Source: Hericium rajendrae (taxonomy: Eukaryota; Basidiomycota; Agaricomycetes; Russulales; Hericiaceae). From it: a stretch of 64,000 nt of DNA. This document shows positions 11,494 through 23,200 of this stretch, in pieces (position 1 is the first letter of the stretch; every line of letters begins with the position of its first letter). Location of the stretch: positions 1,488,001-1,552,000 of the forward strand of contig CM065889.1 of the NCBI GenBank assembly GCA_033439255.1, written 5' to 3'. The notes beneath the pieces were generated by a model. The model had not been told where the DNA came from. It saw only the letters and a list, made by a program, of their open reading frames with translations, and searched no databases. Made by a program: the position numbers and the translations under genes.

Positions 11494-11995
11494 TGTAGTG
11501 ACCGAGTAGGGGCTCAGGCTACACACAAACAACAAAGGCTGACCTGCAAAAGAGGTGATCAATGATGGAGAGAGTTGAGAGCAATTGAGAGAGGGAAGTG
11601 CAAAGTGGAGAGACTTTAAAGGGCACTGACAACTGACAGGAGGTAAATCCTATAGAGTTGCAAAGTGGTTAAGCTGAGGTCTAAGGGACTCAGCTCAACT
11701 GGTTAAATACAGGAGGGTGCACAGCTACAAGTCGTATCTAAGATGATGGTAGTAACTGTGCATTGCACAGCATCATACTGTGCATGATGGGAATGAAACA
11801 TGATGGAGGAGTAGATAGGGTAGCACTGCAATGATCATGATGGAAATGGATAGTGGATCGAGGCAGTGTGATAGTATCCATGCATGCATGTAGATATGGT
11901 TAAATAAAGGGAATGAAGCAACAGGACATCGACCATGGTGGGGATGTCGAAGGGAGTGATGTCAAGTTGAGAAATGAAATGTACAGTTCTTAACA
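11494..11995 (-). mobile_element. Lone LTR-like sequence (retrotransposon fossil)
   Basis: A repeat of about 500 bp bounded by TG...CA on the minus strand, with a TATA-like GTTAAATACAGG inside. It is homologous over its full length to 45393-45894 in the opposite orientation. No coding part is adjacent and no target duplication was seen. It lies within the KDZ remnant, so it is younger than that element. The exact family is unknown; Ty3/Gypsy is likely. Confidence 0.6.
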
Positions 11996-12892
11996 TCAGC
12001 CATACAGATTGACCGGGTAAAGGCACAGGCTTGTGCTGACAGATGGGAGGAAGAAGTTACCCTTCTTAGTCTCAAGATGTATCATGTGGTAGCATTCTTT
12101 GAGTGGCACAAGCAATGGTGGCTGGGCAAGGTGGGCCAGTAGATACTCTCTCATGACAAGGGGTCTAGGTTCGATGCATACTGCTACCAGCAAGCTGCCA
12201 TCATGAAGGCTATTGCTCAGTGCTACATCAGCATCTGGTGCCCAGTTCTTGAAGCCAACAACAATCCCACATGATGGGTGACAATGATTCCTCATCTGCT
12301 TCCTCTGACTCTGAAGACAATTTACCCCCAGATGATGTTGATGACAGTGATCTAGATGAGTAGCTTGCAGTTTTGTATGCCGTAGTAGTAGTGCCATGTT
12401 TTGATATACTCAAATGCCATGTTTTTGTGGCAGTTCCACTTAGTATTTCTGAAAGCACTGTGGGAATGATATTATCAGTCCCAATCTTATCTCAAAGTCT
12501 TATCGTGCTGTGTACAGTGAAGTTGACTAAGTAAAAACTATTGGTAACATCCACAAGTCCATCTTAGATCTTGTTACTGATCTAAGACTATAATAAAAAT
12601 GAAAGACATCACATGATCTTGTGTCACTTATGAACTTATAAAAAAATACTAGTGTGGTCAATGTGGTGAGTAAAGACTCAGACAAGGCCTAGTAATAACA
12701 AGATGTCTCGCTTTGACAGGGCCTAGTAATTACTCAACATTTTGCTTCAAGGTGCTAAAGTTTAGTAATCACTAGACATTTCACTTCTAAAGGTACTACT
12801 AGTAGTGCTAGTAACTACTAGATATTCACTTCCAAAGTACTACAGCATAGTAATAACTAGATATTTCACTTCTAAAGTACTGCAGCATAGTA

Positions 12893-13473
12893 CATCAGGA
12901 AGGTTGACAACTTTCTGATTGACCTGACAATTTCTAACCCTACTGACAGCTTCTGATTGACCTGATCCACCTGAAAGCAATCTTGAGAAGCAAATATCTG
13001 ATCAGACTTTTACATTCAAGAAAAGACATTTATTGTCAGATATATAAGTTTTTAATCTCTAACTAATAGATATACCAAAATCTTTGATATCTGAAATTTT
13101 TGAAAATCTGAGAGTGTCTGATTTCAAATCTGGAGGTCAAATATCAGTCAGATGGATCAGACAGTGTCAGACATCATCAGATGCTCTCAGACAGTTGCAG
13201 ATAATTTTCAGATATTTGACCTCCAGATTTGAAAAAATTTTCAGATCAGACACTCTCAGATTTAGAAAATTTCAGATATCAGAGATTTTGTTATATCTAT
13301 TAGTTAGAGATTACAAACTTATATATCTGACAATAAATGTCTTTACTTAAATGTAGAAGTTTGATCAGATATTTGCCTGTTAAGATTGCTTTCAGGTGGA
13401 TCAGGTCAATCAGGAGCTGTCAGTAGGGTTGAAAATTGTCAGGTCAATCAGAAAGTTGTCAACCTTCCTGATG
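12893..13473. mobile_element. 581-bp foldback element
   Basis: The two halves are inverted repeats of roughly 250 bp each with scattered mismatches. The ends are CATCAGGAAGGTTGACAACT and its inverse, and the target duplication is TA on both sides. The short loop is rich in TCAGA motifs. No coding capacity. Confidence 0.85.
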
Positions 13474-13648
13474 TAATAACTAGATATCTTGGTCCTACAG
13501 GTACTAGGACCTAGTAGCTACTAGACATCTTGCTTATAAAGGTATAAGGCTTAGTTATTACTAGACATTTCACTTCTAAAGTTACTAGAGTCTAGTAAAA
13601 ACAAGCCTGACTTAGTAAACACTAAAAACTTTGGTGCTAGCAGCACTA

Positions 13649-13842
13649 CATCAGGAAACTCTTCACTTTCCTGGCTCTACTGGTGTAGGTCTGATGTCAC
13701 TGTTTGAGGCCTGATGTTACTGTTTTCAGACTGTTTTCAGACACAAGTCAGATCCAGATGTCTGAAAACAGTAATATCAGGTCCAAAACAGTAACATCAG
13801 ACCTACAACAGTAAAGCCAGGAAAGTGAAGAGTTTCCTGATG
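13649..13842 (-). mobile_element. 194-bp MITE, CATCAGGAAAC family
   Basis: Full-length inverted copy of 10757-10950, flanked by TA on both sides (13647-13648 and 13843-13844). Confidence 0.85.
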
Positions 13843-13959
13843 TAGTAGGGTTTTACTAGAAGAATTTAGTAATTATAAACCCTTATGAGTTGCTGCAAAG
13901 ATATGCACTAGAGTTTTGCAGGAGTTGCTGTAGTTTAGTAAACTAAGGTAGTCACTAGA

Positions 13960-14515
13960 GTTGTCACTGCACCACATCACTGTGCCCTACAGGCTGCATC
14001 ACCACTGCCAATGCACCATGCATGCCACATGCCCCAGCGCACTGTGCCAGTGCTGCCAAGATGCACCACATGTCGTGTCTCACATGCCACATCACTGCCA
14101 CCAATGTGCCACACACTACATGCTTCAGCACTGCCCATGTCATGCCACACCAGCACTGCTGTGCCACCAGTGATACTAATGATGCACCATGCACTGCACT
14201 GCCAATGCAACATGCAAGCAGCATCAGCACATATGCTGCACATCACTGCACTAAGTTGTCATGCCCCACATACTGCATTGCCATGTCCCATATGCTGCAT
14301 CACTACCACCAAGTGCTGTGTCCTTCTGTGTCACTGCTGTCAATGATGTCATGCACAATGTGTTGTCACTGCCAACACACTGTGACAGTGCTGCCAATGC
14401 ACTAAACATGCCTGCCAATAATGCACCAATGCACTGAATGTGCTGAACATACTGTGCTTTGTCTGTGTGCTCAATGCCCTGCACTGTCTCTGTGTGGGCT
14501 TCCTGTGTTGCACAC
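13960..14515. repeat. CA/TG-rich low-complexity region
   Basis: Dense TGCCAC, CATGC and CACTGC-type text, almost without CpG. It resembles the core of the element at 28080-29265. Open frames in it are compositional and are not called as genes. Confidence 0.5.
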
Positions 14516-14614
14516 AAGCCTCTTTTATTACTTTGTTTTGACAATGTAGTAGAAATTTTTGTAGATAATCCTATGAATATACAAAATTTGACATATAAAG
14601 TTGAAGAGCTATCT

Positions 14615-15015
14615 CATCAGGAACCTTCAAAACTTTCTGATGGACCCTGCAGAGTCTGATCAACTGCAAGACCTGATCCAGCTGCAGGCTCTAATTAGAG
14701 ATCAATTTCTGATCAGAGCTTTTATATCTTGAAATCAATAACTATTGACAGATATAGTAGTCATCCAACTCTAATCATTAGATGCAACAAAGTTTTCAAT
14801 ATCTAAAATTTGTATAAATCTGATCAGTTCTGATCAGTCTGTGAGCATTCTGCATTGATACTTTTTTGAATCTTGAGGTCAAATATTCTGCAGCTAGCTG
14901 AGAGTAGCTGATGTTGTCTGAGAGTATCTGATGTGTCTGATGCAACTGCTGCAGGTCATGCAGACACTGTCAGATGTCTCGCAGGTCAAACAGAAAGTTT
15001 TGAAGGTTCCTGATG
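14615..15015. mobile_element. 401-bp MITE, CATCAGGAACC family
   Basis: Ends CATCAGGAACCTTCAAAAC and its inverse, with the 2-bp target duplication CT. It is nearly identical in length and sequence to the copies at 17851 and 19827. The interior holds TCTGA and GATCAG motifs. Confidence 0.85.
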
Positions 15016-16048
15016 CTGTTAGCATAGGAGAAAATGCTGCTACTATAGTAGAGATAGAAGGCTTAGAAAGATCAAAAGTTCAAAGATATATGACTCATAT
15101 ATAACTTGTATAGTTTATATAGCTAATATAGCCTACATAAAGAGCCACTAGAATTATATAGCTTGTATAGTCATTTAAGCTAGCTATATAGCACTATATA
15201 TCTGATACCTGATGCTATATAGCCTACTAGCTGTTACTCATGCGATGCATGGTGACTCTAGTTTAAGATCACTTGGAAAAATCTTGTTCACTGTATGTAG
15301 TCATAACAGTCCAAGTGTTTACATTGATGTTGAGTGACATTACATTGTCCTGCTTTACCACCACAGTATACCATGGGTCTCACAAAAAGTCCAAAAATGC
15401 CATTGTTGCTGAGCTTCAGTGCTAAGTTGAGTATGCACTCATGCTCAGGTAGACCGCAGACAATGGCTTCGAGCTCAAGTCGCCCTTGATGTCTGTCTTG
15501 CTGAGGCTCCATAAGCACAGCATCAGCATGCATTTGGTCATCCTACTCTCTCAAGCCCCAGGTACCTGCATGCAAACCATAAGTACTGAGTGGCATATGC
15601 CTGTGATAATTATTTACCTTGACAAACTTGTGACTTGACTCGCAGAAGGCATCAAACTTGACAATGATGCCTGGCATCATCACAGGCAAGACAGAAGCAG
15701 CATCCAAGCATGGTGCACAGATCCAGGCTGCAATCATGAGCGAATACTAATGCCATGATGTCGTGACCTTGAGGTCTCCACACACACTTGTCGATAGACA
15801 GATGATGATGCCGTTCTGAGTGCCGCAGAACCTGACAGCAAGATGTGTCACCATGATAATTGACAATGACCCCCCCATCCTCAGTTCACCACTACATACT
15901 TGACAACGACACCCATGATGGCATAATGATCGAATCATAGGGTGAAATGAATGTTGAAAATGCATGGTCAGGCAGTAAAATGAGGTGAGTGTACTTCCCA
16001 TGTCAAAATGACCACAACTCACCTATCCATATACCATGAAGCACACAC
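15016..16048. other. Unassigned AT-rich region
   Basis: 15080-15240 carries TATAGC-type subterminal repeats. 15240-16048 contains repeated TTGACAA/GATGATG text and weak open frames on the minus strand that I do not recognise. Confidence 0.4.
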
Positions 16049-16620
16049 ACTTGTGATGGACAGTCCATATAAGGAAGGAGCCTCAAGACGCGCCAGCACG
16101 GACCGACCGGGGCGAGATCAGATGACGCGCACGAGTCAGCAGGCTCGGGCTGGGAGGTATCTGAGCAGGATAAGCGAGAGGAGGAAAATGTATATAAGTT
16201 GCACGCTCTCATGTATCTAACTCACTCTTGACTATTACCTCGTTTCTTGCTTTCTCTTTCTCTCTTGCTCTCTCTCTCGTGTGACGTCGACAGCTCGATC
16301 AGTCGAGCGCCCTGCCTTTCTCGCCTTCGGCGATGCAAAGGCACGATTGACGTTCTGCTTAGGTAAGCTCTAGCTTTTGGATTCGACGTGGTGAGTATCG
16401 CTCGCCTCCTCTTTCCTCTCACTCTCTCGATGACCATGTACGAGGAATCCTCACGCGCGGTCCTCTCGAAGGTCAACCACCATTGTTTCTGTCATCGAGA
16501 AATCCTCGACGATGCTCTAGCCTGCGCCCTAGGAGGTCTTCGACACCTCTGCACCATACTCGCCTGCCGACCCTCGATAGTGAACCTCCGGTCGTAGTGT
16601 GACTCCCATCATCCGTTACA
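16049..16620 (+). repeat. Putative 5' LTR of the Gypsy fossil
   Basis: Begins TGTGATGG and ends CCGTTACA, an imperfect inverted terminal pair usual for basidiomycete Gypsy LTRs. It contains TATATAAG (about 16190) followed by a CT-rich start region. No partner copy is in the window, so the borders are provisional. Confidence 0.5.
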
Positions 16621-17850
16621 GAGGTGGATACATCTGGAACTCCACTATCATTCAGCCGACTAGTACGTCCTCGACATGGCATCCACATCGAGGAACGTCA
16701 TGCCCTCGTCGTGCCCTACTTCATCCACTTTATCATCGGGATTCGATGTTCCGCCCAATGCCTCCAGCACTCCTCAGCTTGTTGGCAGCTCTCGATCCAC
16801 AAGTCGACATGAGTGGAACGACAACTCGTGCTCCCTCGATACATCCCCATCACAAAGGATAGCCAGTCTCACTAGGCGATATCGCCAACCTCATGCTGGA
16901 CTGGCCGCTTTGGCTGATCGAATGCGAAGCATCGCCGGTACCATGCTGAGCCCCAACGGCATCATAGACAACGGCATTGAGAGCAGGAGGCCTCATTATC
17001 AACTTCACCCCGATCTCTTAGAAAATGTTTGACTACTCATTCTCGAGATGCAACTCATGGTTAACCGCGCCTTCGAAGTCTTAACGGTCGAAGGCATAGT
17101 CGAGGGACATGAACCTTTCATAATCGATCGCGAAGCCCTGTTCATACAAACCCTGAGGGGTTCACCCAGTCTACATGACATCGCGTGAGCCTGGCGAGTG
17201 TTAGGATCTCGTCTCCTCAATGCAGAGAAGTTCTTCTTCAAATATATTTGCACCTTTCAAGAAAGCGCGTACCCTTCGTCGCCAGTATCTACCGCCCCAG
17301 GACTTCTTTCTGATGCTGGGACGGGTTTAACCTCACAAGAACAAATCTTAGAATACGTAAATACCCCGAGGTTCCATGCCAGCCTAACAGCAAACGAACG
17401 AGAACATCTCGAAGCTGGCGAACCTGTGCATCAAGTGTTTTCCCTTCCTAACGATCTCCTTCAATTCGAAGAAGAAGGGCTGTCGTGCGCTCTCAACATG
17501 TCCCTTCCCCATTACCAGGACCAGAGCTCGCAGGCCGAGGATTCCTCAGCCCAGCACGAGTCCGGGACTGTTAGACAAGACAACTCAAACGTGCAAGCGG
17601 ATGCGTCTGCGTTCACCATCGCGGATCAGTCGCAAAGGCTTTCTCGCCCTGAGAGAAGGTCTCATCAAGTCTACTCTATGACCCCAGGACGGAACCTCAT
17701 CACTGCTACTCCAGGTCCCACCAACGTCTCCTTTACTCCTGCAGCTTATAGGCGAGACACACCTCCGCACATTCGTGCCAATATGCCACGGTCTTCCATG
17801 GCCGGCACAGGTAACAACGTCCTGCATAATCTAACCGATGACCCGTGGTT

Positions 17851-18251
17851 CATCAGGAACCTTCAAAACTTTCTGTTTGACCTGCGAGACATCTGACAGT
17901 GTCTGCATGACCTGCAGCAGTTGCATCAGACACATCAGATACTCTCAGACAACATCAGCTACTCTCAGCTAGCTGCAGAATATTTGACCTCAAGATTCAA
18001 AAAAGTATCAATGCAGAATGCTCACAGACTGATCAGAACTGATCAGATTTATACAAATTTTAGATATTGAAAACTTTGTTGCATCTAATGATTAGAGTTG
18101 GATGACTACTATATCTGTCAATAGTTATTGATTTCAAGATATAAAAGCTCTGATCAGAAATTGATCTCTAATTAGAGCCTGCAGCTGGATCAGGTCTTGC
18201 AGTTGATCAGACTCTGCAGGGTCCATCAGAAAGTTTTGAAGGTTCCTGATG
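17851..18251. mobile_element. 401-bp MITE inserted in the Gypsy gag region
   Basis: CATCAGGAACC-family copy with target duplication TT. It is inverted relative to the copies at 14615 and 19827, and younger than the Gypsy insertion. Confidence 0.85.
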
Positions 18252-19826
18252 TTGACCATGAACGCGTACCCGATGGCCAATACGACCGTCAAAGCGGCCG
18301 CTTCTGTCCCTGCGGATTCCGCGGGACAACTGCCTCCTGAGCTACCACCTGACCAGCTGTGACCAGTTGAGGTACCACCTGTCCAAGATCAGGGGCCCCA
18401 GCCTGCAAGGATGCCTACGCCGATCTTACAAGGCCATGGGTACCCTCACGAGCAAGTCCCACAAAACGAGGGGGGGCAAGCGGCGCCCACGCAAGTGCAG
18501 CCCGCGTTCCAACAATATGCTCCTCCTGTACAGGCTCTGCCGGTGCATCCAGTCGCTCAAGCGGCTGCGGGCCTTCCCCCAGTCGTAGGACAACCCGTAT
18601 TCTACCAGGTCCACATCCCTGCACCCAATCCGGCTCCAACAAATGCACGTCGGTCTTCTAACAATCTGTTCCAACCTCCCAGTCCAGGACAACCGGCACA
18701 AGGCGCGGCACCGGCCGGCGGAATCCGCCAGTCTGCTAACGCGACCGGTCCCCGGATCAAACAGGAAATCAGGCCAGAAAACCTTCCAGGATGAGACAGA
18801 TCCTTCAAGACCACCATCCGCTACTTCATGGATATCCAAGAAGTCGCAAAGTTTGGGGGGGCGGTCCCCATTGAAATGGCCGCATGGCTTTGGATGCGTT
18901 TTAAGGATGGATCCGGCATAAGAGATTGGTGGTCCAATATCTCAGACAAGCTGAAGGTCTACATGAAACAAGACTATACTTGCTGGATCAATGGTATCTG
19001 AGCTTACTGGCTCGGTCAACAATGGATCTTTGACATTGGCATCGAGTTTACGCACCAGCACTTCCGACAAGACGGACATAAACATGAGAAGCCTCTTGAA
19101 TACCTCCTCCGACGCATCATGTATTCACGCATGCTCAACGCTGTACAGCCCAGAGGAATTGAGGAAGTCTGCGTCCTCATGCGTAACACTATGCCCGAAT
19201 GGCAAAATGTCATCTCCATCGGCGAGGTCCATTCTGTCGATGAACTCATCAACCATTTCTGGCTGTATGAACAACAACTACTAGCCACCACGGTCTCGTC
19301 TGCCTGGTTCTCTGAACGAGACATCCAAGCGCTAGTAGAACGTGCAGTTTCCGATAAGCTCAAATCCTATCGCTCCTATCGAAATCTGTGGTATCCGTGG
19401 GTCGAAGCGAATGTCGTCGACAGTATCAAAACTCCCGACCTAATGGGAGACGAAGAGGAGCTCCAGCAACCTGACGCTATACAGGACGACGAGCAGTTGT
19501 ATGACGAACCTGAAATTGTCGAGGCCTACGCCGTCCTCAATAAGAATCGTCGCCAGCGACCGCCTCCCAAGAACAGTTACCCTTTTCCAAAAGCCGACCA
19601 CGTCAAGTCTACCTTCCGTTCCCCTCCGTCTCCTTGCCGTGCATGCGGTAGCGTGCTTCACTGGGATAGAGAGTGTCCCCATTACTCGAAGTATGAAACA
19701 TGTAAGACTGCTAATAGATTGGAATGGCACTCGGATACGGTACGGCCCTTAGACGACGAATGCCTGTATTCTACTGCCTACGAAACTCTCCTTAATAAAT
19801 CCGAGTCTTCTGCTTATGTTGACCAG

Positions 19827-20227
19827 CATCAGGAACCTTCAAAACTTTCTGATGGATCCTGCAGAGTCTGATCAACTGCAAGACCTGATTCAGCTGCAGG
19901 CTCTAATTAGAGGTCAATTTTTGATCAGAGATTTTATATTTTGAAGTCAATAACTATTGGCAGATATAGTAGTCATCCAACTCTAATCATTAGATGCAAC
20001 AAAGTTTTCAATATCTAAAATTTACATAAATCTGAGTAGTTCTGATCAGTCTGTGAGCATTCTGCATTGATACTTTTTTGAATCTTAAGGTCAAATATTC
20101 TGCAGCTAGCTGAGAGTAGCTGATGTTATCTGAGAGTATCTGATGTGTCTGATGTAACTGCTGCAGGTCATGCAGACACTGTCAGATGCCTTGCAGGTCA
20201 AACAGAAAGTTTTGAAGGTTCCTGATG
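19827..20227. mobile_element. 401-bp MITE inserted between gag and protease of the Gypsy fossil
   Basis: CATCAGGAACC-family copy with target duplication AG. Same orientation and length as 14615-15015. Confidence 0.85.
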
Positions 20228-23200
20228 AGGATCTGCTTGAGGAGAAGATCCGGGAAGTACGCCTCACTGCTAAACATGTCTGCACTTCTCGCTGTGTCCC
20301 TGTCCTGGAGGAAGTCGACGATCAAGACAACCTTGCTGCTGCCTCAAAACCTAAGCTCCCTTGGTCATCTAGTGCACTATTAGAGGAAGCGGTATCCGCA
20401 CCTCAACCTCTGATCATCCACTTGTCAAAGAAGCAATCCTTTCTCCCCGGCGAGTCTGCCAAAGGGATCTCTGTCGTAGCCATGACCGGCCACGTACTTC
20501 ACCGCGAAGGTGCCCCGCTGGACTTACGTCTGGATTCAGGCACTGACCTTACCCTGTTATCCGACGAATACTACCAATCCCTTCATCATCCGCCACCACT
20601 GAAGAAAGGCATGAAGCTCGAGCTACTTCAGCTCACAATGAAAGACGCTTCCATTCATGGCTACGTGACCTTGCCCATATTCGTGGAATCCACGAACAGC
20701 GAAATTCTTTGCCTCGAAGCTGAAGCCTATGTAGTACCCTCCATGACAGTGCCTCTCCTCCTTGGTGAAGACTTTCATCTTACTTATGAGATCGATGTCC
20801 TCCGCTCTACACCCGAGGGGACCACAGTCGCCTTTGGTGGTTCACCTCACCGTGTCAAGGCACGCTCAGTCGCACGAACCCAGGACAGTGCCCTAGTGGT
20901 CCGTAAGAAAGGCCTCAAGCTCGCGGTGGACTAGGGAGCCGAGGGCTTCCTGTCCATAGGTTCGGAGGTTGCCGAGGCTTAGTCAGCATCTCCTTAGATA
21001 GAGTCTGCCTCCTGTATGTAGTCGGTATCCTGCTATCACCTTGGGCACAGCTGCAGCCCTTGGCCTCTCCAGCGGGCTTCATCAAGGCTAAATCTCATCA
21101 ATGAGAAAAGGCTCGCCGCCGGGCCCTTCAAGTACAGTCTCTCACCAATGCAGTAAGGGTAGCCACCGACGTACACATCCTGCCTGGTCAAGTGCGCATG
21201 GTTCCCGTCAAACTGCCCAAGGGAAGCGAAGACGCGACTTGGATGATTGAAAGCACCTTCGCCGATCTCTCTAAGAAACGACAACCCGATCTCATGGTGC
21301 CCAATATGCTCCTTAAAGGATCGGCCACTACGGTCCCGGTGTCTAACAGCGGGTCGCACCCTCGATACCTGCGCAAGGGTGACACCCTAGCCCACATGCT
21401 CCCTGCGGACTCTGCGTTGGATAAGCCCCGAGACGAAGACCATCTTCGCAGCCTCCAGGAACACGCAAATCACACTAAAGCACTCATCGAGGCCACCGCG
21501 GCCCCGACCTCACCTTCCTCCGTGGTATCCGCAGAGGACGAGGATTGGGGACCCAAGACAGCGGAAGTTCCCGACCCTACAGTTTATCCTTCTTCGCAAA
21601 TGGAAGAATTATTGGATGTAGGACAGCTTTCTGACCATTTGCGCGACCAAGCATGGGACATGCTTCATGGACGGCAATGCGCATTTGGATTTGACGGACG
21701 ACTGGGTCACCACCCTTCGAAAGTTCACATTCGGATGGTGGATGGCCAGGTCCCTATCTCTGTTCCCATGTATGGAGCTTCCCCCGCCAAGCACGAAGTC
21801 ATCGAGGAGCAACTCCAGTCCTGGTTCGAGCAGGACGTCATTGAACCATCGAAAAGCCCCTGGAGCGTGCCCGTCGTAATTGTTTATCGCAATAACAAGC
21901 CCCGCTTCTGCATCGATTATCGCAAGCTTAACGCTGTCACTATCCCCGACGAGTTTCCCATACCTCGGCAATCCGAGATACTGGGTTCTCTTGCGGGCGC
22001 GCAAGTGTTATCCTCTCTGGATGCTCTGTCGGGCTTCACCCAGCTCGAGATGTCGCCTGATGACATTGAGAAAATGGCTTTTCGAACGCACACCGTCACT
22101 GGCAGTTCAAACGCATGCCGTTCGGGTTGCGCAACGGCCCATCTATTTTCCAACGGGTTATGCAACACATTCTAGCTCCCTACCTTTGGCTATTTTGTCT
22201 AGTATATATTGACGATATTGTCGTATATTCTAAGACTCACGAAGACCACATCGCTCACCTCGACAAGGTGCTCGGCACCGTGGAACAGGCCGGCATCACG
22301 CTCTCACCCTCCAAATGCCATATGTTCTACTCCTCTATTATCCTTCTCGGTCACAAAGTCTCCCATCTTGGCCTGTCCACCCATAAAACGAAAGTCGAGA
22401 AAATCTTAGACATGCCGCATCCGACGTCGGTACCCGAACTCCGTACGTTCCTAGGCATGGCAGTCTACTTTTCTTCTTTTCTTCCCCATTACGCATCTAT
22501 GGCCGCGCCTCTCTTCCATCTTACTCGTAAAGGTGCTCACTGGGCATGGTCCGCCACGGAGGAGGAATCCTTTTCCGCGATCAAGGCCGCCCTCGCATCT
22601 GCTCCTGTTCTGGGGCACCCCGAACAAGGTCGTCCATACCGTCTGTATTAGGCTGCACCCTACAACAGGTCCAACACATCGCTGTTGCCGATCTCAAAGG
22701 CACGAAGCTCTACGACCGCCTTACCCGTGACTTCGCAGCAGGAAAGCCTGTCCCCAAGTTAGTGGCTAAACTCTCCGACCGTATTCGCGATGATCAACAC
22801 GAAGAAACGTGGGGTTCTTCCCTCGACACCTCCTTCGTCTGGATCGAGCGTGTGGTCGCGTATTGGAGTCGTACCTTCAAACCCGCCGAACGCAACTACT
22901 CCGGCACTGAGCGTGAGGCTCTTGGTGCCAAAGAAGGGCTCGTTAAATTCTTACCCTTCATTGAGGGGGAGGAGATTCTTCTTATCACAGATCACGCCAC
23001 CCTGCAATGGGCCTGGACATACGAGAATAGTAACCGTCGCCTCACCGCTTGGGGCACCATCTTTTCTGCCTTCAAACCAGGCCTCGAAATCGTCCATCGA
23101 CCGGGCCGAGTCCATTCTAATGTGGACCCCATCTCGCGCCTCCTCCTGCCCGTTCCGTCATTTCACGCCCCTCCCAACGACGATGCCCCGAGTCTGACCC

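Larger units (their letters stand above)
10150..12290 (+). pseudogene. KDZ-type transposase remnant (C-terminal half)
   Basis: Fragments in order resemble the long C-terminal region of fungal Kyakuja-Dileera-Zisupton (KDZ) transposases: an exon with NPYEEPAPC and a GTGAGT donor (10320); QKELKKQEANKLARND (10395-10440); FELEEQQ (10470); a block ending in LYLPSS (10640-10757); GDKLRCHVVRYRATYVALV (11165-11230); VSWIWRV (11340); and ADRWEEE with AFFEWHKQWW (12030-12120). Stops and frame changes are frequent. It is split by a MITE (10757-10950) and an LTR (11494-11995). Assignment is from remembered family patterns. Confidence 0.55.
12490..13975. repeat. CTAGTAAT-type subterminal repeat zone
   Basis: 12640-12892, 13474-13648 and 13843-13960 hold many copies of a short motif (ACTAGATAT/CTAGTAATAA), as found near the ends of DNA transposons. 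Two MITEs interrupt it. The parent element was not identified. Confidence 0.5.

Noticed and set aside
15288-16022. Minus-strand coding fragments
   Set aside because: Weak open frames in repetitive text with no family motif and no splice context.
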